DNA of 64,000 nt, from positions 434,001 through 498,000 of the forward strand of contig NZ_AP025514.1 in assembly GCF_024347655.1 (NCBI RefSeq), read 5' to 3'. Source of the stretch: Vibrio toranzoniae (lineage in GTDB: Bacteria; Pseudomonadota; Gammaproteobacteria; Enterobacterales; Vibrionaceae). Position numbers and translations under genes: made by a program. This document shows positions 19,110 to 28,542 of this stretch, piece after piece; the stretch's first letter is position 1; every line of letters starts with the position of its first letter. The notes under the pieces were generated by a model. It did no database searches. It was given only the letters and a program-made list of their open reading frames with translations, and had not been told where the DNA came from.

Positions 19110-19934
19110 TTGGAATTATTACACACTTCAAAATTTGATGAGAGCAGTATTAAGCTTGTTCAGCTAACGGACACGCATTTGTTTGCGCCGAGCAATGGCA
19201 GCTTATTAAGCATCAACACTCAAGATAGCTTTCGTGCTGTAGTCGATGGCATTGTTAGTCAAGGCTTTGACTATCAAGCGGTTCTGGCAACTGGTGATAT
19301 CTCTCAAGATCACAGCGCTGAATCGTACCAGAAATTCGAGTCAGGAATTCAGCCTTTGGAAAAGCCATGTTACTGGCTGCCCGGAAACCATGACTTCAAG
19401 CCTAATATGGGCAGTGTTTTACCATCACCACAAATACAGTGTGTTGAGCATGTCTTGCTAGGCGATAACTGGCAGATGGTTATGCTGGACTCACAAGTGG
19501 TTGGTGTGCCGCACGGCCGCCTCAGCGATCAGCAACTTGATCTGCTAGAGCAAAAATTGTCGGAATTCCCTGAGCGTAATACTTTGGTTCTTTTACACCA
19601 CCACCCGCTCTTGGTTGGCAGTGCATGGCTGGATCAACATAACCTGAAAGATGCAGAGCAATTTTGGGGTGTGGTCCAACAGCATACCAATGTAAAAGCC
19701 GTACTTTGTGGACACGTTCATCAGGACATGAATCGAGATCATCATGGTGTACAAGTCATGGCAACCCCGTCGACTTGTGTGCAATTTAAACCCAACTCGA
19801 ATGACTTTGCGGTGGATACCTTGTCTCCAGGCTGGAGAGAGATTGAATTACATCAAGATGGCACGGTAAGCACGCAAGTTCGCCGTTTACCTCATGGACA
19901 ATTCTTACCTGATTTTGATGCGGCTGGTTATTGA
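19110..19934 (+). CDS. cpdA: 3',5'-cyclic AMP phosphodiesterase CpdA
   Basis: CpdA hydrolyses cAMP to AMP and so tempers CRP signalling. It is a class III metallophosphoesterase: QLTDTHLF gives the first D-x-H, ATGDISQD the second metal aspartate, GNHDF the third block, then HHHP and CGHVHQD. The end of the protein (STCVQFKPNS, GWREIELHQDGT, terminal GY) matches E. coli CpdA closely. The start is TTG 19110; no upstream in-frame ATG exists and CTGGA lies ten bases before. The weak start suggests modest expression. At 274 residues it is full length. Confidence 0.93.
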   Translation: MELLHTSKFDESSIKLVQLTDTHLFAPSNGSLLSINTQDSFRAVVDGIVSQGFDYQAVLATGDISQDHSAESYQKFESGIQPLEKPCYWLPGNHDFKPNMGSVLPSPQIQCVEHVLLGDNWQMVMLDSQVVGVPHGRLSDQQLDLLEQKLSEFPERNTLVLLHHHPLLVGSAWLDQHNLKDAEQFWGVVQQHTNVKAVLCGHVHQDMNRDHHGVQVMATPSTCVQFKPNSNDFAVDTLSPGWREIELHQDGTVSTQVRRLPHGQFLPDFDAAGY

Positions 19935-19965
19935 TGCCAGTGAAGAACGATGTAGGAGGCTATTA

Positions 19966-20571
19966 ATGTCTGATTCTAATCAGCAAACTGCTAAGCCACC
20001 GCTGCTTCTCTATATTCACGGTTTCAACAGCTCATCACGTTCTCACAAGGCGACAGTGATGGCTGACTACTGTGCAGAGTATCGTGCTGATATTAAGGTG
20101 ATTACGCCTCAGCTGCCGAGTTTCCCTCAGCAAGCAGCACTTCATTTGCAGCAGTTGGTGGAACAGTATAAAGATCAATACCAGATAGCATTAGTCGGCA
20201 GTTCGTTGGGGGGCTACCTTTCAACATGGCTTAATAGTCACTATGGTTTTAAAGCGGTGGTTGTTAACCCTGCGGTGAGACCTTATGAGCTTCTTGCTGA
20301 TTATTTGGGTGAGCAAGTAAATCCTTACACAAATGAACGATATGTACTGGAAGCAAAACATATCGAGGAATTGAAGGCGTTAGAGGTTCCGGCTCTCGAA
20401 AAACCGAGTGACTTCTGGTTACTTCAACAAACGGAAGACGAAGTTCTGGATTACCGACAAGCGGTAGAGAAGTACCAAGGTGCAACACAAACAGTAGAAG
20501 AGGGTGGGGATCATAGCTTTGTTGACTTTGAGCGCTACCCACAACAAATTATCACCTTTCTAAAGCTATAA
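19966..20571 (+). CDS. yqiA: YqiA-type alpha/beta hydrolase (esterase)
   Basis: This is a small 201-residue alpha/beta hydrolase; E. coli YqiA has esterase activity with palmitoyl-CoA and p-nitrophenyl substrates. The oxyanion region is YIHGFNSS, the nucleophile elbow is GSSLGGYLS, and the C-terminal GGDHSFVDFE supplies the catalytic histidine. The start ATG 19966 has a perfect AGGAGG seven bases upstream. It follows cpdA by 31 bases and precedes parE, as in E. coli. The natural substrate is unknown. Confidence 0.88.
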   Translation: MSDSNQQTAKPPLLLYIHGFNSSSRSHKATVMADYCAEYRADIKVITPQLPSFPQQAALHLQQLVEQYKDQYQIALVGSSLGGYLSTWLNSHYGFKAVVVNPAVRPYELLADYLGEQVNPYTNERYVLEAKHIEELKALEVPALEKPSDFWLLQQTEDEVLDYRQAVEKYQGATQTVEEGGDHSFVDFERYPQQIITFLKL

Positions 20572-20669
20572 TCTGCTTTACTGGTTGATCGATTCTCTCT
20601 TGTTTGCCTGTTATTTCATCTATCAATGGTGAAATATCATAGTTTGATGTCTTAGTTTTTGAACTAGCT

Positions 20670-20701
20670 TGACATCATTACTCAGCTTCCAGACTATATT
20701 C
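20670..20701 (+). promoter_or_regulatory. Candidate parE promoter
   Basis: TTGACA (20670-20675) stands 18-20 bases before ACTATATT (20694-20701). The spacing is long for TATATT (20) and acceptable for ACTATA (18). The position 110-140 bases before parE supports a promoter separate from the nudF group. Confidence 0.4.
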
Positions 20702-20810
20702 CCCAATACTTCGCTCGTTCGCTCTACTATGACGGTTCATAGTAATGATTCTGCTTTAGTGAAACTAGAGCCAGTGAACTGACGCAAACTTTTTGAGTAA
20801 ACTCCGTATT

Positions 20811-22691
20811 ATGACTGAACAATATAATGCAAAAGACCTCGAGGTACTTGAAGGTCTCGATCCTGTGCGACACCGCCCGGGAATGTATACCGAGACAGAA
20901 AGACCGAACCACCTTGCCCAAGAAGTCATTGATAACTCGGTCGATGAAGCACTAGCGGGACACGCTAAGAAAATTAAAGTTGTGCTTCATGCAGACCAAT
21001 CGCTAGAAGTTACTGATGACGGCCGTGGTATGCCCGTTGATATTCACCCTGAAAAAGGGATTTCTGGTGTTGAGTTGATCCTAACTAAGCTCCACTCCGG
21101 CGGTAAATTCTCAAACAATAACTACAAGTTTTCTGGTGGTTTACACGGTGTCGGTATCTCGGTTGTAAACGCACTTTCAAAACGCGTTGAAGTGACAGTG
21201 CGCCGAGAAGGCCAGGTTCACGAGATCGCACTTGAAGGGGGTCATGCCGTAACAGAACTGACCGTAACAGGTACTTGCGGCAATCGTAACAGTGGTACAT
21301 CCGTACATTTCTGGCCCGATCCTAAATACTTCGATAGCCATAAGTTTTCGACACTTCGCCTTATCAACAACCTACGAGCGAAAGCAGTACTTTGCCCTGG
21401 TTTAGAAATCACCTTTGTCGACAAAGTGGGTGGTGAAGAACACAAATGGTTCTATGAAGATGGTTTAAAAGACTACCTTGCCGAGGGCGTGAAAGGTTAC
21501 ACCTTACTGCCTGAAGATCCGTATGTCGGTGAGTTTGTTGCTGAAACGGAAATGGCGAATTGGGCGATCATCTGGCAGCCAGAAGGCGGTGAAATGATCA
21601 CCGAGAGTTACGTGAACTTAGTACCGACCAAGCAAGGGGGTACACACGTAAACGGTCTTCGCCAAGGTCTGCTTGATGCAATGCGTGAGTTCTGTGAATT
21701 CCGTAATCTTCTGCCTCGTGGCGTGAAGCTAACCGGTGACGATATCTTCGACCGTTGTTCATACGTACTGTCGGTGAAGATGCAAGATCCGCAGTTTGCT
21801 GGTCAAACAAAAGAGCGTTTGTCTTCTCGTCAAACCGCTGCGTTTGTTTCTGGTGTCGTAAAAGATGCCTTCAGTCTATGGTTGAATGAAAAACCGCAAT
21901 TGGCAGAGCAACTGGCTGAAGCTTGTATTGCTAATGCTCATCGCCGTATGCGTGCGAGCAAAAAGGTTGTGCGTAAGAAGATCGCGTCAGGCCCAGCACT
22001 GCCGGGTAAGCTTACCGACTGTTCGGTTCAGGATTTAAGCCGCACTGAGATCTTCTTCGTGGAAGGGGACTCGGCGGGTGGTTCTGCGAAACAAGCGCGT
22101 GACCGTGAGTTCCAAGCAGTGATGCCACTTCGCGGTAAGATCTTAAATACATGGGAAGTATCTGCTGACCAAGTATTGGCTTCACAAGAAGTACACGACA
22201 TCTCGGTTGCTTTGGGGATCGACCCTGATAACGATGATTTGTCAGGCCTGCGTTACGGTAAAATCTGTATCCTTGCCGATGCAGACTCGGATGGTCTTCA
22301 TATCGCGACACTACTCTGTGCACTGTTTACTCGCCATTTCCCTGCTTTGGTTGAAGAAGGGCACATCTATGTGGCAATGCCTCCTCTGTATCGTATCGAT
22401 TGCGGTAAAGAAGTGTTCTACGCACTCGATGATGCAGAGAAAGATGGTGTGCTTGAGCGACTATCGCAGAAGAAAGCCAAAATTAACGTGCAACGATTCA
22501 AAGGTCTGGGTGAAATGAATCCACTTCAGTTGCGCGAAACCACCATGGATCCAAATACTCGTCGCCTTGTTCAATTAACGATTGATGACAGCGAAGCGAC
22601 CAATGAGATGATGGACATGCTGCTTGGTAAGAAACGTGCAGATGATCGCCGTACATGGCTACAGACTAACGGTGATATGGCCGAGGTATAA
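20811..22691 (+). CDS. parE: DNA topoisomerase IV subunit B
   Basis: ParE is the ATPase subunit of topoisomerase IV, which decatenates daughter chromosomes. The start is ATG 20811, giving MTEQYNAKDLEVLEGLDPVR, the family N-terminus (a TTG at 20793 would add six residues). The GHKL ATPase domain shows DNSVDEALAG, DDGRGMPVD and GGLHGVG. The TOPRIM domain has EGDSAGGSA (about 416-424) and DADSDG (about 489-494). About 626 residues, against 630 in E. coli. No clear Shine-Dalgarno site is visible. It is followed three bases later by parC. Confidence 0.96.
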   Translation: MTEQYNAKDLEVLEGLDPVRHRPGMYTETERPNHLAQEVIDNSVDEALAGHAKKIKVVLHADQSLEVTDDGRGMPVDIHPEKGISGVELILTKLHSGGKFSNNNYKFSGGLHGVGISVVNALSKRVEVTVRREGQVHEIALEGGHAVTELTVTGTCGNRNSGTSVHFWPDPKYFDSHKFSTLRLINNLRAKAVLCPGLEITFVDKVGGEEHKWFYEDGLKDYLAEGVKGYTLLPEDPYVGEFVAETEMANWAIIWQPEGGEMITESYVNLVPTKQGGTHVNGLRQGLLDAMREFCEFRNLLPRGVKLTGDDIFDRCSYVLSVKMQDPQFAGQTKERLSSRQTAAFVSGVVKDAFSLWLNEKPQLAEQLAEACIANAHRRMRASKKVVRKKIASGPALPGKLTDCSVQDLSRTEIFFVEGDSAGGSAKQARDREFQAVMPLRGKILNTWEVSADQVLASQEVHDISVALGIDPDNDDLSGLRYGKICILADADSDGLHIATLLCALFTRHFPALVEEGHIYVAMPPLYRIDCGKEVFYALDDAEKDGVLERLSQKKAKINVQRFKGLGEMNPLQLRETTMDPNTRRLVQLTIDDSEATNEMMDMLLGKKRADDRRTWLQTNGDMAEV

Positions 22692-22694
22692 TGG

Positions 22695-24953
22695 ATGTCT
22701 AACGAAATTACATTTGATGGCGTTGAACAATTGCCTATGCGCAAGTTCACCGAAGACGCTTACTTAAACTACTCAATGTACGTGATCATGGATCGTGCAT
22801 TGCCTTATATCGGCGATGGCTTGAAGCCCGTTCAGCGCCGTATTATCTACGCGATGTCTGAGCTTGGTCTATCGGCCGCATCGAAATATAAGAAATCGGC
22901 ACGTACCGTTGGTGATGTACTAGGTAAGTATCACCCACACGGTGACTCTGCTTGTTACGAAGCGATGGTATTGATGGCACAGCCGTTCTCTTACCGCTAC
23001 CCATTGGTAGACGGTCAAGGTAACTGGGGTGCTCCGGATGATCCGAAATCATTTGCCGCAATGCGTTATACCGAAGCGAAACTGTCTAAGTTTGCTGAAG
23101 TTTTGCTGAGTGAACTAGGTCAAGGTACGGTTGAATGGCAACCAAACTTTGATGGCACGATGAAAGAGCCACAAATGCTGCCAGCTCGTCTGCCCCATAT
23201 TCTACTGAACGGTATCACTGGTATTGCGGTTGGTATGGCGACGGATATTCCACCGCATAACGTGCGTGAAATTGCCGAGGCAACCATTAAGTTGATCGAT
23301 AGCCCTAAATCTGAGCTATCGGACATTATGGAAAGCGTGCAAGGTCCTGACTATCCAACGGAAGCAGAGATCATCTCGCCGAAATCGGATATTGAAAAGA
23401 TCTACCGTACTGGCCGTGGCAGCATCAAGATGCGCGCTGTTTGGCACAAAGAAGGCTCTGATATTGTTATCACCGCTCTGCCTCATCAAGTGTCAGGCGC
23501 TAAGCTACTTGAGCAAATCGCTAACCAGATGCGCGCTAAAAAGCTACCAATGGTTGACGATCTGCGTGATGAGTCAGATCACGAGAACCCAACGCGTATC
23601 GTTGTGGTTCCACGCTCGAATCGTATCGATTGTGATCAGTTGATGAGTCACCTGTTTGCTTCGACGGACCTAGAGAAAAACTTCCGCGTTAACTTGAACA
23701 TGATTGGCTTGGACAGTCGCCCTCAAGTTAAAGGTCTGGTTCAAATTCTAAAAGAGTGGATTGAATTCCGTCGTACAACGGTTCGTCGTCGTTTGCAATA
23801 CAGACTCGATAAGGTACTCGCTCGCCTGCACATCTTAGAAGGCTTGCTGGTGGCTTACCTGAATATTGATGAAGTGATTGAGATCATCCGTACAGAAGAC
23901 GAACCATGTCCTGTATTGATGAGCCGCTTCAATATTACAGAAACACAAGCGAATGCTATCTTAGATATAAAACTTCGTAACTTAGCCAAGTTAGAAGAGT
24001 TTAAGATTCGTGCTGAGCAAGAAGAGTTAGAAGCAGAGCGTGATAAGCTTGAAAAGCTATTGGGCTCTGAGCGTCGTTTAAACACGCTGATCAAGAAAGA
24101 AATTCAAGCGGATGCTGAAAAGTATGGCGATGACCGTCGCTCACCATTGATTGAGCGTGCTGAAGCCAAAGCACTCACAGAACGTGATTTAGTTCCGAGT
24201 GAACCGATCACGGTTGTGCTTTCTGAGAAAGGCTGGATTCGTCATGCTAAAGGGCATGAGGTTGATGCTGAAGGCTTAAACTATAAGTCTGGTGACAAAT
24301 TCTTAGCAAGTGCTAAGGGTAAGAGTAACCAACAAGCGGTGTTCTTGGGTAGTGACGGTCGAAGTTACTCCCTTGAATCACACTCACTACCGTCGGCGCG
24401 GAGCCAAGGTGAGCCTATTACCGGTCGCTTGAACGTTAGCCCTGGTACCTCTATCCGTCAAGTAGTGATGGGTGAGGATGATCAGCTTTGGTTAGTCGGT
24501 TCAGATGCCGGATACGGCTTTGTTTGTAAGGGGGGCGATTTGCTGTCTAAGAACAAGAGCGGTAAAGCGTTGGTGAACTTGCCACAAGCTTCTGAAGTGA
24601 TGATGCCAAGTCCGATTGCTGACTTGGACAGTAACCAGATCTTAGCGATTACGAACCAAGGGCGTATGTTGCTGTTCCCGATTAAAGACCTACCTCAACT
24701 GACTAAAGGTAAGGGTAACAAGATCATCAACATTCCTTCTGCGAAAGCAAAAGAGCGTGAAGAGTTTGTGTCGCATTTGATGGCTATCCCAGAGAATGCA
24801 ACGCTGACAATCTACGCGGGTAAACGTAAGCTTGGCTTAAAACCAGCGGATCTTGAAAACTTCCGAGGTGAGCGTGGTCGTCGTGGTGGCTTATTGCCGA
24901 GAGGATTACAGCGAGTGACTCGCGTCGATATCGATGACCCAAGCGAGTCATAG
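22695..24953 (+). CDS. parC: DNA topoisomerase IV subunit A
   Basis: ParC is the DNA-cleaving subunit of topoisomerase IV. The winged-helix domain carries the catalytic tyrosine in [10 protein letters not shown] (Tyr125). The quinolone-resistance region [12 protein letters not shown] retains Ser85 and Glu89, i.e. the susceptible residues. A coiled-coil and tower region and a C-terminal beta-pinwheel follow. At 752 residues it has the normal length. GAGGT lies before the ATG, and the gap to parE is three bases, so the subunits are co-expressed. A strong terminator follows. Confidence 0.96.
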   Translation: MSNEITFDGVEQLPMRKFTEDAYLNYSMYVIMDRALPYIGDGLKPVQRRIIYAMSELGLSAASKYKKSARTVGDVLGKYHPHGDSACYEAMVLMAQPFSYRYPLVDGQGNWGAPDDPKSFAAMRYTEAKLSKFAEVLLSELGQGTVEWQPNFDGTMKEPQMLPARLPHILLNGITGIAVGMATDIPPHNVREIAEATIKLIDSPKSELSDIMESVQGPDYPTEAEIISPKSDIEKIYRTGRGSIKMRAVWHKEGSDIVITALPHQVSGAKLLEQIANQMRAKKLPMVDDLRDESDHENPTRIVVVPRSNRIDCDQLMSHLFASTDLEKNFRVNLNMIGLDSRPQVKGLVQILKEWIEFRRTTVRRRLQYRLDKVLARLHILEGLLVAYLNIDEVIEIIRTEDEPCPVLMSRFNITETQANAILDIKLRNLAKLEEFKIRAEQEELEAERDKLEKLLGSERRLNTLIKKEIQADAEKYGDDRRSPLIERAEAKALTERDLVPSEPITVVLSEKGWIRHAKGHEVDAEGLNYKSGDKFLASAKGKSNQQAVFLGSDGRSYSLESHSLPSARSQGEPITGRLNVSPGTSIRQVVMGEDDQLWLVGSDAGYGFVCKGGDLLSKNKSGKALVNLPQASEVMMPSPIADLDSNQILAITNQGRMLLFPIKDLPQLTKGKGNKIINIPSAKAKEREEFVSHLMAIPENATLTIYAGKRKLGLKPADLENFRGERGRRGGLLPRGLQRVTRVDIDDPSES

Positions 24954-24988
24954 AAAAAAGAGTCGCGTGATGTCATGATTGATAAAAG

Positions 24989-25018
24989 AAAACCCAGCTT
25001 GAAAGCTGGGTTTTTTGT
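24989..25018 (+). terminator. Terminator of parE-parC
   Basis: AAAACCCAGCTT / AAGCTGGGTTTT, a 12-base perfect stem with two central bases, runs into a T-tract. Confidence 0.9.
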
Positions 25019-25042
25019 TTATGTGTTCTAGCTCATTAAGCT

Positions 25043-25086
25043 GTGTAGATAAAACAAATTGTATAGATAAGACAAACCGTGTAGAG
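25043..25086. repeat. 18-bp tandem repeat, about 2.5 copies
   Basis: Copy 1 at 25043-25060 and copy 2 at 25061-25078 share the pattern GTRTAGATAARACAAAYY. A third partial copy (GTGTAGA) begins at 25079. The repeat lies in the short space between the converging parC and degS genes. Confidence 0.65.
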
Positions 25087-25109
25087 AGCGGCTAAGTGTG
25101 ATACTTGAT

Positions 25110-26174
25110 TTACAGGCGCGTGTCTTCGGCGATGGTGACCTTAAGTGTCTTGCTTTCACCTTGTCGTAATACGCCGACATCGATGACCGTGCCCGGTCGC
25201 AGATCAGTCACGATGTCCATAACACTCTGACGGCCATTAACTTGAGTATTGTTGATACTGACAATAATATCTTGTGCTTCAAACCCCGCATCGGCTGCTG
25301 GGCCGTTCGGATCTATGCCTAATACAACAATCCCGCCAATGTTCTTAGTTCCAAGCAAACGTGATGTGACTGAATTGATGTCTTGCCCATCGATGCCGAT
25401 ATAACCACGAATGACACGACCATCAGCGATGATCTTCTCCATGATTTTATTAGCAAGTGGATAGGGGATCGCAAAAGAGATTCCGTAGGTTTCCATATCG
25501 GTGGCTTGTTGGAACGAAGCTGTATTAATGCCGACTAGTTCACCTTGTGAGTTCACCAATGCCCCGCCTGAGTTACCTTCGTTAATTGCCGCATCGGTTT
25601 GAATAAAGGCTTGGTGACCGTCAGCACTGATTGACGATCGGCCTGTTGCCGAGATGATACCAAAGGTTGTCGTTTGACCTAGGTTGTACGGATTGCCGAT
25701 AGCCAGTACCACATCCCCGACATTGGCTTTGTAATTGGGGTTAAGTGGAATCACCGGTAGGTTATCACCGCTGACTCTAAGTATCGCGATATCGGTACGC
25801 TTGTCTGAGCCGACAAGTTGCGCGGCGGCTACGCGTCCATCTTGAAGTGCGACTACAATTTGGTCAGCCTGAGCAACAACGTGGAAGTTGGTAATGATGT
25901 AACCTTTTTCGCTGACAATAACCCCAGAACCTAAACCTTGAGTGAGCAGCTTGCTGCGATCGCTTTCTGCGTACTTACGGCTATAAATATTTACTACCGC
26001 AGGTGCTGCACGGCGTACAGCTTGGTTAAACGAAATCTGAAGCGAGGTAATATTATCGACTTTAGGGCTTGTCACATCTGAAACAATTGCTGGCCTTAAG
26101 CTTGGAAATACGAGAAGAATAAGCACCGCTGAAACGAGTCCAAGGGAAATAGAACGAAATAGAAAGGACAGCAT
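25110..26174 (-). CDS. degS: Membrane-anchored site-1 protease DegS
   Basis: DegS senses misfolded outer-membrane porins through its PDZ domain and makes the first cut in RseA, releasing sigma E. The start ATG 26174 has GAGGG just upstream and yields an N-terminal signal anchor (about 5-25). The catalytic triad is His98 (TNFHVV), Asp128 (RTDIAIL) and Ser202 (GNSGGAL), almost the same positions as in E. coli. A single PDZ domain follows (about 255-345). The protein has 354 residues. It lies downstream of degQ on the same strand, separated by a terminator, as in E. coli. Confidence 0.95.
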   Translation of the reverse strand: MLSFLFRSISLGLVSAVLILLVFPSLRPAIVSDVTSPKVDNITSLQISFNQAVRRAAPAVVNIYSRKYAESDRSKLLTQGLGSGVIVSEKGYIITNFHVVAQADQIVVALQDGRVAAAQLVGSDKRTDIAILRVSGDNLPVIPLNPNYKANVGDVVLAIGNPYNLGQTTTFGIISATGRSSISADGHQAFIQTDAAINEGNSGGALVNSQGELVGINTASFQQATDMETYGISFAIPYPLANKIMEKIIADGRVIRGYIGIDGQDINSVTSRLLGTKNIGGIVVLGIDPNGPAADAGFEAQDIIVSINNTQVNGRQSVMDIVTDLRPGTVIDVGVLRQGESKTLKVTIAEDTRL

Positions 26175-26321
26175 GTTTCCCTCTTCAACAAGTAAGGTAT
26201 GAAGCATCCGTAGATGGATGATTGACTTGATTACTAGGGCGTGTCGGTCTTTCGCTGTCAAAATTAGCTCGCAAGGTCAACACGTCCTAATGAAGCATAG
26301 CATTTTGATTCATCTAAAGAA

Positions 26322-26365
26322 AAGGGAGACTGAGTAAGTTTAAAGCAAACTTACTGAGCCTCCCT
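26322..26365 (-). terminator. Terminator of degQ
   Basis: A long imperfect hairpin (AGTAAGTTT / AAACTTACT core, extended by GGGAG and CTCCC with mismatches) is followed on the minus strand by TTTTCTTT. It separates degQ from degS. Confidence 0.75.
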
Positions 26366-26385
26366 GTTATTACGCTGACTTATAG

Positions 26386-27741
26386 TTATCGAATAACGAG
26401 GTAAATAGTCCTATCGCCTCGCTGGATATTAAGCGCCAATATGCCTGGTTGTTTCTCTAGGAGTGCTCTAAATTCAGCAAGATTCTTAATTGGTTGACGG
26501 TTTACGCCAATGATGATGTCGCCTTTGATCAGTTGGTACGCTTCTGCTGGTGAGCCCTGAGCTACACTCGATATTTTAACGCCCGTTACTGAGTCACTTT
26601 CGGTTGTGTTAGTAAGCTCGGCACCGGCAAGTCCTTCATGAAGTTTTTCTGCTTGTGTTTTACTATTGGTCGATTCACCAAGAGTTACGTCAAAGCTCTT
26701 ACGCTTTCCGTCACGAACCACACCAAGCTCAATCTGTTTGCCTGCACCTAAGGTTGCCACTTTAGCTCTTAGCTCACTAAAGGTATCAATACGCTTGCCA
26801 TTGATAGAAACAATAATGTCGCCCGCTTCGAGACCTGCTTTGTCTGCGGCGCTATCGGGGACAATTTGGCTGACAAAGGCACCTTTACTGGATTCATATC
26901 CCAGCGCCTCTGCTAACTCAGAGGTGATTTCTCCGCCTTGAACACCAAGCATGCCGCGTTTTACTTCACCGAAATTGAGAATCTGTTCTGTCAGGTTTTT
27001 CATCATATTGGATGGGATAGCAAAACCGATACCGACATTACCTCCATTCGGACCAAGGATGGCGGTGTTAATACCAATCAGTTCACCGTTAAGATTCACC
27101 AGTGCACCACCAGAATTACCACTGTTTATCGCGGCATCCGTCTGGATGAAGTTTTCAAAGTTTTCTAGATTTAGGCCGCTACGACCTAGTGCAGAAACAA
27201 TACCGGATGTCACCGTTTGCCCAAGTCCAAATGGGTTACCAATTGCGACACTAAAATCACCGACTCTTAACTTGTCTGAGTCTGCGACTGTTATCTGGGT
27301 AAGGTTCTTGGCTTTTTCGAGTTTAAGCAGTGCGATATCAGACATCTGGTCGCCACCGATGAGCTCGGCATCGTACTCTCGGCCATCATGAAGTTTTACT
27401 TTGATATCGTCGGCACCATTAATTACATGGTAATTGGTCACGATATGGCCTTTCTTAGCATCAATGATGACACCAGAACCTAACCCACGGAACGGCCGCT
27501 CTCGTGTTTGTTCTGGACCAAAAAAGAATTGAAATTGTTCAGGAATTCGCTGACGTTGTACCTGTTTGCCTTTGACGGCAATACTCACTACAGCGGGGGT
27601 AACTTGTTCAAGCATAGGGGCCAAACTCGGTAACTGTTCATTACCGACATTTAGGGGAAGTGCAGCTGTCGCTTGAATTGGGGTGATGATTGAACTTAAG
27701 CTTAAGGTCAGTACTGATAAAGCAAGCAAAGGTTTTTTCAT
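26386..27741 (-). CDS. degQ: Periplasmic serine endoprotease DegQ/DegP (Do family)
   Basis: This is a periplasmic chaperone-protease that degrades misfolded envelope proteins. A signal peptide (about 1-26, ending QATA) precedes the trypsin-like domain with His105 (TNYHVI), Asp135 (SDIALL) and Ser210 (GNSGGAL). Two PDZ domains follow. The short LA loop (QFFFGPEQTRERPFRG) looks more DegQ-like than DegP-like, and proximity to degS also fits DegQ. The ATG at 27741 is preferred over 27744 because AGGAG is then six bases away rather than three. About 451 residues. Confidence 0.92.
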   Translation of the reverse strand: MKKPLLALSVLTLSLSSIITPIQATAALPLNVGNEQLPSLAPMLEQVTPAVVSIAVKGKQVQRQRIPEQFQFFFGPEQTRERPFRGLGSGVIIDAKKGHIVTNYHVINGADDIKVKLHDGREYDAELIGGDQMSDIALLKLEKAKNLTQITVADSDKLRVGDFSVAIGNPFGLGQTVTSGIVSALGRSGLNLENFENFIQTDAAINSGNSGGALVNLNGELIGINTAILGPNGGNVGIGFAIPSNMMKNLTEQILNFGEVKRGMLGVQGGEITSELAEALGYESSKGAFVSQIVPDSAADKAGLEAGDIIVSINGKRIDTFSELRAKVATLGAGKQIELGVVRDGKRKSFDVTLGESTNSKTQAEKLHEGLAGAELTNTTESDSVTGVKISSVAQGSPAEAYQLIKGDIIIGVNRQPIKNLAEFRALLEKQPGILALNIQRGDRTIYLVIR

Positions 27742-27867
27742 CATAAACTCCTCTCTAGTTAAGGTCTTACATCTCTCATATTTGGTATAAGTATGAGAAG
27801 TTTCAAGTGACCTGAGTGAAAGTTATGACTCAAAAACCTTTGTAAAGTTCACTGAATTGTTAAATGT

Positions 27868-28323
27868 TTACGATGCTTTTGCTGTGACAACATCTGGAGT
27901 ATCAATGATTTCTTTCTTTTGTTCTTTAAATAAACCCGTTGCACCATTGGCGTAATCTTTAGGTTGCTCTTCAAGCGTTTCCTTTTTAGATGTCGATTTC
28001 TCTTGCGGCTTATCTGAATGGGCAGCAGCTGTTTTTACAAACGGGTTGTCTTGCTCGGGCATGTTTGGGATTAGCTCTGAGCTTGTTTTCTCCATGTGTT
28101 GATACAGTTTCGTGTAGTCCTTACCTAAGGTATCTAACATTTCTGCTGATTTCGCAAAGTGATCTGCAAGCTCTTGTCGTTGCTGTTCAAGGGCAAACTT
28201 TGCGCTATCTAATTCTTTCTGTACGTTCTTTTGTTTTTTGTATTCAGGTGTCATAAAACGAGAAATAGCGACTCCTAAAATAACTCCTACTAGTAAACCG
28301 GCAACGGCATACATCCAAGACAT
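27868..28323 (-). CDS. zapG: ZapG/YhcB (DUF1043) inner-membrane cell-envelope protein
   Basis: This 151-residue protein has a single N-terminal membrane helix (about 4-21, containing GLLVGVILGVAISRF), then a coiled coil (about 30-75, KKQKNVQKELDSAKFALEQQ). A disordered charged tail follows (KPQEKSTSKKETLEEQP). This matches E. coli YhcB/ZapG, linked to division, cell shape and LPS control. Its gene is next to zapE and divergent from it, as in E. coli. The assignment rests on topology, motif and synteny. Confidence 0.88.
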   Translation of the reverse strand: MSWMYAVAGLLVGVILGVAISRFMTPEYKKQKNVQKELDSAKFALEQQRQELADHFAKSAEMLDTLGKDYTKLYQHMEKTSSELIPNMPEQDNPFVKTAAAHSDKPQEKSTSKKETLEEQPKDYANGATGLFKEQKKEIIDTPDVVTAKAS

Positions 28324-28542
28324 AACAGCTCCTTATTATTGTTTTTTAACATGTTTATTACTGCTTGGTTACACGTGATACTGCTCCATGGTACTATGAG
28401 AAAGCCGCAGTATAAAGAGAAATGCGTGTGCGCTACCTAGCAGTTTGATGCTGATTTATTCGCCGCATGTCATGGTCTCTCATACTGTTTAGGTGCATTT
28501 TTCTTCGCTGTCTGATGTCGCTTTCATTGTGGAAATATCGTC

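Noticed and set aside
22943..22990. Possible quinolone-resistance change in ParC.
   Set aside because: Ser85 and Glu89, the usual mutated residues, are both present, so the region is wild type.
26951..27391. A 146-codon open frame antisense to degQ.
   Set aside because: It lies wholly inside degQ, has no ribosome site of note and no recognisable domain; the degQ protein is clearly the coding frame.
27741..27820. Possible sigma E-type promoter (GAAACTT followed by CAAA) upstream of degQ.
   Set aside because: The spacing between the two elements is about 13 bases, too short for a sigma E promoter, and the second element is poor.
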